Below, one piece after another: positions 1 to 5,056 of a DNA stretch of 5,056 bases. Within the stretch, counting starts at the first letter, position 1. Each line of letters opens with the position of its first letter. The stretch is taken from assembly GCA_023230175.1 (NCBI GenBank), contig JALNXV010000272.1, forward strand, positions 1-5,056, in the 5' to 3' direction. Below the pieces are notes generated by a model, which made no database searches, was not told the DNA's origin, and was given only the letters and a program-made list of their open reading frames with translations. Position numbers and translations under genes: made by a program. This DNA is from Candidatus Cloacimonadota bacterium (lineage in GTDB: Bacteria > Cloacimonadota > Cloacimonadia > Cloacimonadales > WRIO01).

Positions 1-862
1 CTGTTCTTTCTGCGCCATCACCAGCCATCAGGGGCGGACAATCCAGGCTCGAAGCATTGAGTCAATGGTCAGGGAAACCCGTTCGATGACCCTTCATCCT
101 GATTTCAAAGGATATATCCACGATGTAGGCGGACCAACTGCCAATTTCCAGGCTCCTGCCTGCTCCAAGCAGTTGAAAAGCGGTCCTTGCCCGCAGCGCC
201 AGTGCATGTTCCCATCTCCATGTCCAAAGGTTCAGGACAGCCATGAGCGTTACATGAATGTCCTTGCAGCAATTTCGGCAGTTCCTGGAGTGAAGAAAGT
301 TTTCATCCGAAGCGGCATCCGGTTTGACTATCTGATGCTTGTTGCCGCGCCTGAGACAAGAGAACGCTTTCTGCGAACGCTGGTACGCAACCACGTTAGC
401 GGACAGCTCAAGGTTGCACCTGAGCATATCTGCCCTGATGTCCTGTACATGATGGGCAAATGCCCTGTGGAAGTCTACGACAGCTTCAGGGCTGCTTATG
501 AAGAGGCAAACAGGGTCGAGGGAAAGCGTCAGTATCTCATCCCATATCTCATAGCAGCTCATCCAGGGTCGACGCTTCAAGATGCCATAAAGCTGGCTCT
601 GTACCTGAAGCAGCAGGGCTTTGTTCCTGATCAGGTTCAGGAGTTCTATCCCACTCCATCTACTGTATCCACATGCATGTACTATACGGGAATCGATCCT
701 CGCCCAGGCCAGGACTTTGCAAAGGTGTTCGTTCCGAAAGGACGTGAACGCCATCTGCAGCGAGCCCTTCTTCAGTTCAACAAGCCGGAGAATCGGAACC
801 TGGTCTCAGAAGCGCTTCGCAAAGCGGGGCGGCCGGATTTGATCAGAGTCCTTCTGCATTGA
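1..862 (+). CDS. ygiQ: YgiQ family radical SAM protein (5'-truncated by window edge)
   Basis: The reading frame is open from base 2 and has no start in the window, so the ATG at 65 is internal. The visible part begins with CSFCAITSHQGR, holding the last two cysteines of the CxxxCxxC motif that binds the radical SAM [4Fe-4S] cluster; the first cysteine lies off the edge. A second group of four cysteines follows (codons at 161, 188, 203 and 221), at places where I recall cysteines in E. coli YgiQ. Other family blocks are DVGGPTANF, KVAPEH, QYLIPYLIAAHPG, DQVQEFYPTP, MYYTG and VFVPKG. The protein ends soon after VFVPKG and a short helical segment, without the long basic low-complexity tail of the E. 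coli protein. YgiQ proteins are cytosolic and their substrate is not established. The family call is very secure; the function is unknown. Stop TGA is at 860-862. Confidence 0.95.
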   Translation, partial: CSFCAITSHQGRTIQARSIESMVRETRSMTLHPDFKGYIHDVGGPTANFQAPACSKQLKSGPCPQRQCMFPSPCPKVQDSHERYMNVLAAISAVPGVKKVFIRSGIRFDYLMLVAAPETRERFLRTLVRNHVSGQLKVAPEHICPDVLYMMGKCPVEVYDSFRAAYEEANRVEGKRQYLIPYLIAAHPGSTLQDAIKLALYLKQQGFVPDQVQEFYPTPSTVSTCMYYTGIDPRPGQDFAKVFVPKGRERHLQRALLQFNKPENRNLVSEALRKAGRPDLIRVLLH

Positions 863-881
863 AATAGCCTGATTTTAATTT

Positions 882-910
882 TTGCATCGGAAAATGATAA
901 CGATTATCAT
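882..910 (+). promoter_or_regulatory. possible promoter of the rpn gene
   Basis: TTGCAT (882-887, 3 of 6 to TTGACA) and TATCAT (905-910, 5 of 6 to TATAAT) are separated by exactly 17 nt. Transcription would start near 917, leaving a leader of about 90 nt. The -35 is poor, so the call rests on the -10 and spacing. The -10 lies within the right arm of the inverted repeat at 890-914, as expected of a promoter repressed from that site. A weaker alternative -10, TATAAA at 924-929, has no suitable -35. Confidence 0.35.
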
Positions 911-914
911 TTTC
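890..914. promoter_or_regulatory. Fur-box-like operator (perfect inverted repeat)
   Basis: The arms GAAAATGATAA (890-900) and TTATCATTTTC (904-914) are perfectly complementary around CGA. The core TGATAACGATTATCA (895-909) differs at one position from the Fur 7-1-7 consensus TGATAATNATTATCA, and 890-908 agrees with the classic 19-bp Fur box at 16 positions by my count. It fits Zur (TCGTAAT half-site) or PerR (TTATAAT half-site) less well. It sits 28 nt after the ygiQ stop and 92 nt before the rpn ATG, and overlaps the possible rpn -10. Known: Fur with bound iron represses from such sites. Inferred: this site controls rpn. No fur gene is visible here, and a related Fur-family regulator is possible. 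Confidence 0.65.
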
Positions 915-991
915 AAGCCATCATATAAAAACTTCTCAGCAAAACCGACATTCCGCCGCTATATAGGTCACAGAGCTTTGGCTTTGTTCCT

Positions 992-996
992 GGAGG
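992..996 (+). promoter_or_regulatory. Shine-Dalgarno site of full-length rpn
   Basis: GGAGG lies 10 nt before ATG 1007 and 4 nt before an in-frame TTG at 1001. Neither spacing is ideal. ATG 1007 is preferred because ATG starts are more efficient and a 4-nt spacer is short. The choice changes only two residues. Confidence 0.7.
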
Positions 997-1006
997 AAAA
1001 TTGAAA

Positions 1007-1966
1007 ATGGAAGAGAAAAGAATGGAGCACAATCCTACATTGAAGGAAGCGAGGATTGATCCGCTTTGGGATCGGGCGTTCATGACGATACTGGACGGAC
1101 CTGAAGAAAGCACAAACATGATGATAGGTGACTTGGTAAATGCTGTTGTGGAGCGTTTTGATCAAGAAAAAGCTGTAATAAGCTCCGTCACTGCTCAGAA
1201 AATGATTCCAGGTGAAATCCCTGATAGCAGATGGTTTTGCCTTGATGTGATGGCAGAAGCGGACGGCACGGTTTTCGATATTGAAGTGCAGCTGATCGCA
1301 GAAGAGCATTTTGCAAAAAGACTGCTGGCCTATTCCGGCAGGTCACAGCTGAATTTGATGCGCATGGGAATGAAGTACGCTGACATACCGCGCTCCCGCG
1401 TCATAGCACTGTGCCGATTCAATCCAGGACTTGAGCTGGATGAAAATCAGTACATGGCAGGATTCACCTTGCGCAACGCAGAGGATGGAGGAAAGGACCA
1501 TCAGAAGCTTAGGGAGAATCTTCTGATCGTGCTGGTGGATCTTCCGAAAGCAAGAAAGGTGTTTGAACGCAAGTCTTTACATGGGGAGAAGTCCGGGGTA
1601 CTATTGAGCTGGCTTTACATGCTTGAGGCAGGGCTGAAGGAGGATACGATGATTACAGCGGAGGAATACCTTTCAATGAGTGACGGAATCAAGGAGTTCC
1701 AGAAACGCTACGGCATGAAGACCGTCACGCGGGAGCTGGTCAACACCTACTTGCTCGAGGAAGAAAACCGCAGAATGAAGGAGGACTGTCTCCTTTATGC
1801 CACTAACCGCGGAATTGAGAAAGGCATGAAAAAAGGCATTGAAAAAGGCATTGAAAAAGGCCAGTCCATGATAGTCCGCAATCTGAACAAGTCAGGGATG
1901 TCTTTTTCAGAGATTGTCAGGATGACAGGTTGTTCTGAACAAGAAGTCAGAGAATATTTGAAATAG
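1007..1966 (+). CDS. Rpn family recombination-promoting nuclease / PD-(D/E)XK nuclease family transposase
   Basis: A 319-residue cytosolic protein of the Rpn/PDDEXK_2 superfamily, often annotated as putative transposase. Members are DNA endonucleases; E. coli Rpn proteins promote RecA-independent recombination and act as toxins in phage defence. Seen: IDPLWDRAFMTIL near the N terminus, matching the family's opening helix; the catalytic pattern D80 ... E93-V-Q95 in LDVMAEADG and FDIEVQL, where ExQ replaces ExK as is usual here; a following helix with YSGRSQLNLMRMGMKYADI; and WLYMLEAG ending the nuclease part. The C-terminal third has EF, acidic and basic helices, four GIEK-type repeats (269-284) and a helix-turn-helix-like tail (289-319). 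All core residues are present, so it looks active. The start is ATG 1007 (alternative TTG 1001). An internal ribosome-binding site precedes in-frame ATG 1649. A Fur-like operator lies upstream. Family call secure; role inferred. Confidence 0.88.
   Translation: MEEKRMEHNPTLKEARIDPLWDRAFMTILDGPEESTNMMIGDLVNAVVERFDQEKAVISSVTAQKMIPGEIPDSRWFCLDVMAEADGTVFDIEVQLIAEEHFAKRLLAYSGRSQLNLMRMGMKYADIPRSRVIALCRFNPGLELDENQYMAGFTLRNAEDGGKDHQKLRENLLIVLVDLPKARKVFERKSLHGEKSGVLLSWLYMLEAGLKEDTMITAEEYLSMSDGIKEFQKRYGMKTVTRELVNTYLLEEENRRMKEDCLLYATNRGIEKGMKKGIEKGIEKGQSMIVRNLNKSGMSFSEIVRMTGCSEQEVREYLK
1637..1643 (+). promoter_or_regulatory. intragenic Shine-Dalgarno site inside rpn
   Basis: AAGGAGG lies 5 nt before ATG 1649, which is in the rpn frame. 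The match and spacing are better than those of the full-length start. A second GGAGG (1660-1664) precedes another in-frame ATG at 1676 by 11 nt. AAG-GAG encodes Lys-Glu, so chance occurrence in a charged helix is possible. Confidence 0.5.
1649..1966 (+). CDS. possible intragenic RpnS-like small protein (C-terminal part of Rpn)
   Basis: Translation from ATG 1649 would yield a 105-residue protein identical to the last third of the Rpn protein, lacking the whole D...ExQ nuclease core. It begins MITAEEYLSMSDG, continues through charged helical sequence, carries four tetrapeptide repeats GIEK/GMKK/GIEK/GIEK (residues 55-70) and ends with a helix-turn-helix-like segment. Known: in E. coli Rpn loci the variable C-terminal domain is translated separately as RpnS, dimerises through a helix with four-residue repeats of varying number, and blocks the toxic full-length RpnL. 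Here the start is supported by AAGGAGG at 5 nt. That the product is made and is an antitoxin is inference from this layout; a start at ATG 1676 (96 residues) is the alternative. Confidence 0.45.
   Translation: MITAEEYLSMSDGIKEFQKRYGMKTVTRELVNTYLLEEENRRMKEDCLLYATNRGIEKGMKKGIEKGIEKGQSMIVRNLNKSGMSFSEIVRMTGCSEQEVREYLK
1811..1858 (+). repeat. 12-nt tandem repeat, four units, in frame within rpn
   Basis: Units begin at 1811, 1823, 1835 and 1847. The last two are identical (GGCATTGAAAAA) and the first two differ at a few bases; a partial fifth begins at 1859 with GGC. They encode GIEK, GMKK, GIEK and GIEK. Because the unit is a multiple of three, slippage adds or removes four residues without breaking the frame. 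This matches the variable four-residue repeat helix described in Rpn C-terminal domains. Confidence 0.9.
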
Positions 1967-1983
1967 CATCCGATGACTCTTGG

Positions 1984-2012
1984 TTGACTTATTGATGCTT
2001 ACTGTCTAGGAT
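1984..2012 (+). promoter_or_regulatory. possible promoter of the MATE gene, close to the start codon
   Basis: TTGACT (1984-1989, 5 of 6) is followed after 17 nt by TAGGAT (2007-2012, 4 of 6). The -10 ends 7 nt before ATG 2020, so transcription would begin at or just before the start codon. The AGGA within it (2008-2011, 8 nt before the ATG) could instead be a weak Shine-Dalgarno site on a transcript from further upstream. The two readings compete. Confidence 0.4.
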
Positions 2013-2019
2013 TGGCTTC

Positions 2020-3384
2020 ATGCAAATCAGACTGCAAGCAAGCGAAAGAAAAGATTTCCTCAGAAAATTAATGATTCTGGCTCTTCCAATAGGGCTTCAG
2101 AACCTGCTTTCAAGTTCTCTGTCTTTTCTGGATACGCTGATGGTCGGGCAACTTGGTGTAAACCAGATTGCAGGCGTGGGTCTTGGAAACCAGATGTTCT
2201 TTCTTGTAAGCCTGATCTTCTTCGGAACATGCAGCGGCGCAAGCGCATTCACCAGCCAGTTCTATGGAGCACGGAAGAATGAATCAATCCAGCATGTGAT
2301 GCTCATTTCTTTCGCCGTAGCTATAACTGGAGCGCTTGTTTTCGCATTGCCTTCCGTATTCTGCCCTGAGTTCCTGCTTGGACTGTTCACTCCAGACAAA
2401 GATGTAATTGAAGTAGGAAAGCAGTATCTGGTCACAGTCGGAGGAAGCTACATCCTATCGGCATGCTCGATGGTGATATCATTCACCATGAGAGCTACAG
2501 AAGATGCAAAGACGCCTCTTGTGATCTCTGTAATCTCACTTGGAACCGATGCACTGCTCAACTGGCTGCTCATATTCGGCGTTGGCCCGTTTCCAAGGCT
2601 TGAAGTCTACGGGGCAGCTATTGCTACAGTGATTTCAAGAGCGCTTGAACTTGCCTTGCTGATCATTGTGGCAAAAAGGCGCAGAAGCCCTGCCTGTTTC
2701 CATCTTAAGGAAGCAATCAGGACTTTTGACAGGGCTTTCCTGAAGCCGTTCTTCAAGACCTGCCTGCCGGTGATGCTCAATGAATTCCTCTGGGCAATGG
2801 GAATGACAGCCTACAAGATGGTCTACTCACATATGGGAACCGATGTGCTGGCATCAGTGAACATGACAAATTCAGTGCAGGATCTGTTTCTGGTGTTCTC
2901 CCTGGGAATCGGAAACGCCGCCGGAATCATGATAGGAAACCAGATAGGACACGGCAACAAGGAAGGTGCGATTCGATACGCCTGGGCTCTGATTTTCTCT
3001 TCGATCATATGCGGTACTGCATTCGGAATCTGCATGGCAGCAGCAAGCCCGGTTCTTCCTGCCTTGTTCAACGTTCCGCCTTCAATCTACGACATGACTC
3101 GCAGGACATTGCTGTACCTATCCCCAGTCCTGATCCTTAAATCGCTTTCAACGACGTTGATAGTCGGAGTTCTGAGAAGCGGAGGAGACACACGTTTCTC
3201 GCTGATCTCTGAAATGTGCTGCGTCTGGCTCATCGGTCTTCCTGCTGCAATAATCTCTGGGCTTGTCTTCAAGCTCCCGATCTATTACGTCTGCCTTATA
3301 GTCAGCCTTGAGGAACTTGCCAAATGCCTGATCATTATTCCTAGAATCATCAGCAGAAAATGGGTCAACGACCTTACTGCCTGA
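2020..3384 (+). CDS. MATE family efflux transporter
   Basis: A 454-residue integral inner-membrane protein, the normal MATE length, with about twelve hydrophobic segments in two similar halves. MATE transporters export drugs, metabolites or other organic solutes against inward Na+ or H+. Seen: LALPIGLQNLL with SFLDTLMVGQLG (about 20-46) at the first membrane helix, a classic N-terminal MATE pattern; MRATEDAKTPLV (from 157) after the fourth helix; and its counterpart LRSGGDTRFS (385-394) in the second half. The two loops show the internal duplication. No signal peptide is needed. ATG 2020 is chosen because it places a short charged cytosolic stretch before helix 1; an ATG at 2071 would cut into that helix. 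Substrate and coupling ion cannot be told. The gene stands 53 nt after rpn with its own possible promoter and 47 nt before nagA, so it may be a single-gene unit. Confidence 0.93.
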   Translation: MQIRLQASERKDFLRKLMILALPIGLQNLLSSSLSFLDTLMVGQLGVNQIAGVGLGNQMFFLVSLIFFGTCSGASAFTSQFYGARKNESIQHVMLISFAVAITGALVFALPSVFCPEFLLGLFTPDKDVIEVGKQYLVTVGGSYILSACSMVISFTMRATEDAKTPLVISVISLGTDALLNWLLIFGVGPFPRLEVYGAAIATVISRALELALLIIVAKRRRSPACFHLKEAIRTFDRAFLKPFFKTCLPVMLNEFLWAMGMTAYKMVYSHMGTDVLASVNMTNSVQDLFLVFSLGIGNAAGIMIGNQIGHGNKEGAIRYAWALIFSSIICGTAFGICMAAASPVLPALFNVPPSIYDMTRRTLLYLSPVLILKSLSTTLIVGVLRSGGDTRFSLISEMCCVWLIGLPAAIISGLVFKLPIYYVCLIVSLEELAKCLIIIPRIISRKWVNDLTA

Positions 3385-3396
3385 CATTGATCCGCC

Positions 3397-3425
3397 TTGA
3401 TTTTTGTATCACATGGCATTATTGT
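3397..3425 (+). promoter_or_regulatory. possible nagA promoter giving a leaderless transcript
   Basis: TTGATT (3397-3402, 4 of 6) and TATTGT (3420-3425, 4 of 6, TANNNT form) are 17 nt apart. The -10 ends 6 nt before ATG 3432, so the expected +1 is at or next to the A of the start codon. No Shine-Dalgarno sequence is present in the 47-nt gap. The elements are individually modest; the spacing and the absent ribosome-binding site support them. Confidence 0.42.
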
Positions 3426-3431
3426 TTAGCC

Positions 3432-4613
3432 ATGAGCGACAGAATCATTTTTACCAATGCAACAGTCATTACAGGTTTTGCAACCATTAAGGACTGCGGC
3501 TTATTCATCGACGGTGATGGGAAGATCGGAGACATTTTCTACATGTCCAGAATGCCACAGAAGAGTTTCCCGGATGACACAATGGTCATCGACGTGAAAG
3601 GATGCACCATTACCCCAGGTCTTTTCGATTCGCATATCCATGGAATCGGAGGAGCAGGAACCGAGGACTGCAAGAAGGAATCAATTCTGAAGATGAGCGA
3701 CCGTCTTGCAGACTATGGGGTGACTGATTTCCTTCCGACGATCTACACAGATGAATTCGAACAGATGAAGGCCGCAGAAACTGCAATAGTCGAAGCAATG
3801 GGTCATGAAAAGGGAGCACGAATACGAGGAATCAACCTCGAAGGACCGTTCATCAGCCCCAAGAGGATAGGAGCTCAGAATCCTGCCGGCGCTCAGAATG
3901 TGAACCTAGACCTCTTCCATGACCTTATCAAGACCGGACAGGGAAAGGTCATATGCATGACAGTAGCTCCAGAGCTCAAAGGCATGCGTGATCTTGCACT
4001 TGAAGCGACGAAAGAAGGCATCGTTCTTCTTGCAGGACACACTGATGCAACTTATGAGAACATCATGGAAGGAATCCAGTGCGGAATCCTCCATTCCACT
4101 CACTTCTTCAATGCAATGAGCCGTCTTCATCATCGCAACCCCGGAACTGTGGGAACAATCATGATCAATCAGGATATGTGCTGCGAGATCATTGCAGATG
4201 GGGTCCATGTACACCCAGAGATTGTGAAGCTCCTCGTAAGGGAGAAGCCTAAAGAAAACATCGTTCTGATGACCGACAGCCTCAGGCCTACGAAGCAGAG
4301 AAGCGGCACGCTCCTTGCAAATGGAGTGAAAGCCAAACTCAGTCCTGAAGGCGCATGGGTATCAGCGGAAGATCCGGATCTGTTCCTAGGATCCGCTCTT
4401 GTGCTGATCAAGGCTGTCCAGAACATGGCATCATGGGGCATCCCGCTTGATACCGCAATTCAGATGGCCAGCACCAACCCTGCAAGGATCTATCACCTCA
4501 ATGATATCGGATCGCTGATTCCTGGCAAGAACGCCAATATCACGATCTTCGACAGCACTTTCCAGATCAAGGGGGTCCTGGTGAACGGAGAGCTCATCAG
4601 GGACGAGTTTTAA
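3432..4613 (+). CDS. nagA: N-acetylglucosamine-6-phosphate deacetylase
   Basis: A 393-residue cytosolic metallo-amidohydrolase converting GlcNAc-6-phosphate to glucosamine-6-phosphate plus acetate, the committed step in amino-sugar use and cell-wall recycling. Visible active-site blocks in order: PGLFDSHIHG (H68, H70), LEGPFISPKRIGAQNP (metal-ligand Glu E137), TVAPE, LAGHTDATYENI (H203), STHFFNAMSRLHHRNPG (H224), IIADGVHVHP (H259) and VLMTDS (catalytic Asp D282). The HxH pair, which I recall as replaced in E. coli NagA, is intact and suggests a second metal site. The C terminus has the usual PGKNANITIFD beta-sandwich strand. ATG 3432 is chosen over an in-frame ATG at 3360, which overlaps the MATE gene and adds 24 unconserved residues. 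pepD follows after 27 nt, probably co-transcribed. No nagB or PTS gene is visible. Confidence 0.93.
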   Translation: MSDRIIFTNATVITGFATIKDCGLFIDGDGKIGDIFYMSRMPQKSFPDDTMVIDVKGCTITPGLFDSHIHGIGGAGTEDCKKESILKMSDRLADYGVTDFLPTIYTDEFEQMKAAETAIVEAMGHEKGARIRGINLEGPFISPKRIGAQNPAGAQNVNLDLFHDLIKTGQGKVICMTVAPELKGMRDLALEATKEGIVLLAGHTDATYENIMEGIQCGILHSTHFFNAMSRLHHRNPGTVGTIMINQDMCCEIIADGVHVHPEIVKLLVREKPKENIVLMTDSLRPTKQRSGTLLANGVKAKLSPEGAWVSAEDPDLFLGSALVLIKAVQNMASWGIPLDTAIQMASTNPARIYHLNDIGSLIPGKNANITIFDSTFQIKGVLVNGELIRDEF

Positions 4614-4628
4614 AGCAAAGCAATAATT

Positions 4629-4634
4629 AGGAGG
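4629..4634 (+). promoter_or_regulatory. strong Shine-Dalgarno site of pepD
   Basis: A perfect AGGAGG lies 6 nt before ATG 4641 and fixes the start. Its strength contrasts with the absence of such a site before nagA, as expected if pepD is translated from the middle of a nagA-pepD mRNA. Confidence 0.85.
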
Positions 4635-4640
4635 ACAAGA

Positions 4641-5056
4641 ATGTCAGTATTGGATAATTTCAAGAGAATCGCAGCAATCCCGCGCGAATCGGGACATGAA
4701 GAAGGAGTAAGGGCTTTCATAGTCGGCTGGGCTGCCAGCAAAGGCTTTGAGTGCGTTACGGACAAGACAGGAAACGTCATCATCTACTGCCCTGCCACCA
4801 AGGGATATGAAAATGTCCCGGAAGTTGCACTCCAGGGTCATATGGACATGGTCTGCGTCAAAAGGCCTGGATCGAAGCATGATTTCAGAAAGGATCCCAT
4901 CGAACTTGTCCAGGATGGAGACATCCTTCGGGCAAAGGACACTTCTCTCGGAGCTGATGACGGCATGGCCATAGCTACAATCATGGACATCTTCACAGAT
5001 CCGAATGCCAAGCATGGAAAGCTTGAAGCTATATGCACTGTCAACGAAGAAGTCGG
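4641..5056 (+). CDS. pepD: aminoacyl-histidine dipeptidase, M20 family (3'-truncated by window edge)
   Basis: The first 138 complete codons of a cytosolic zinc dipeptidase (family M20C, PepD/peptidase D), which cleaves a broad range of dipeptides including Xaa-His in the last step of peptide use. The family is normally about 480-490 residues, so roughly the first 30 percent is present. Seen: LDNFKRIAAIPRESGHEE at the N terminus, typical of PepD; LQGHMDMV with zinc ligand H67 and catalytic D69; LGADDG with bridging-metal D106; and TVNEEVG at the window end with general base E136 and ligand E137. The common GADNG form is GADDG here, leaving the metal ligand unchanged. AGGAGG and 27-nt spacing behind nagA indicate an operon. 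The lid domain and last histidine ligand lie outside the window. Confidence 0.93.
   Translation, partial: MSVLDNFKRIAAIPRESGHEEGVRAFIVGWAASKGFECVTDKTGNVIIYCPATKGYENVPEVALQGHMDMVCVKRPGSKHDFRKDPIELVQDGDILRAKDTSLGADDGMAIATIMDIFTDPNAKHGKLEAICTVNEEV

Noticed and set aside
62..754. 230-codon open frame on the minus strand opposite ygiQ
   Set aside because: It mirrors a clearly conserved radical SAM coding region, shows no recognisable family and is the sort of antisense frame expected by chance opposite a real gene.
890..914. Inverted repeat after ygiQ read as a rho-independent terminator
   Set aside because: The stem is AT-rich with only a 3-nt loop and is not followed by a T run, while the sequence fits the Fur box very closely. 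A minor role in termination cannot be excluded.
968..1309. Minus-strand open frame opposite the start of rpn
   Set aside because: It overlaps the conserved nuclease core on the other strand, has no recognisable motifs and is not supported as an antisense antitoxin gene.
1811..1858. Tandem repeat considered as part of a CRISPR array or iteron
   Set aside because: Units are 12 nt with no spacers and stay in frame within a coding region, encoding a known type of protein repeat.
1001..1966. rpn treated as an active insertion sequence because the family is often called transposase
   Set aside because: No terminal inverted repeats are visible around it, and Rpn proteins are nucleases not known to move themselves as simple IS elements. 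Only a chance-level direct repeat brackets the gene.
3360..3431. N-terminal extension of NagA from ATG 3360
   Set aside because: It would overlap the MATE gene by 25 nt, has no ribosome-binding site and adds residues unlike any NagA N terminus. ATG 3432 starts directly at the usual first beta strand.
4371..4380. Palindrome GATCCGGATC within nagA
   Set aside because: It is a 10-bp palindrome inside a conserved coding sequence, at a length expected by chance, with no promoter nearby.

Overview
The window reads as ordinary bacterial chromosome with every gene on the + strand. It holds, in order: the 3' two thirds of a YgiQ-family radical SAM gene (1-862), a complete Rpn / PD-(D/E)XK family nuclease gene (1007-1966), a complete MATE efflux transporter gene (2020-3384), a complete nagA gene (3432-4613) and the 5' end of a pepD-type M20 aminoacyl-histidine dipeptidase gene (4641-5056). 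The gaps between genes are short (144, 53, 47 and 27 bases). I found no RNA genes, CRISPR arrays or insertion sequences.

The organism cannot be named from this sequence. An oxygen-sensitive radical SAM enzyme, amino-sugar deacetylation, a cytosolic dipeptidase, intermediate base composition and an Rpn gene with a GIEK-type repeat suggest a fermentative host- or gut-associated anaerobe. A spirochaete of the Sphaerochaeta/Treponema kind or a clostridium would fit. This is a low-confidence impression.

The rpn gene is the most interesting locus. It keeps the D...ExQ catalytic pattern. Inside its 3' third there is an AAGGAGG ribosome-binding site 5 nt before an in-frame ATG (1649), which would give a separate 105-residue C-terminal protein. 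Downstream in the same frame, a 12-nt unit repeated four times encodes GIEK/GMKK/GIEK/GIEK. This is the layout described for E. coli Rpn genes-within-genes: a long nuclease toxin (RpnL), a short intragenic antitoxin (RpnS) and a helix of variable four-residue repeats, acting in anti-phage defence. Upstream, a perfect 11-bp inverted repeat (890-914) closely matches the Fur box and overlaps a possible -10 element. An iron-controlled Rpn toxin-antitoxin module is therefore a testable hypothesis.

The second regulatory pattern is at the MATE and nagA starts. Each has a TTGA-type -35, a 17-nt spacer and a TANNNT -10 ending only 6-7 nt before the ATG, and nagA has no Shine-Dalgarno sequence. That predicts leaderless or nearly leaderless mRNAs. 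pepD, 27 nt behind nagA, has a full AGGAGG site and probably shares the nagA transcript. nagA and pepD together suit recovery of amino sugars and short peptides, for example from glycoproteins or cell-wall material.
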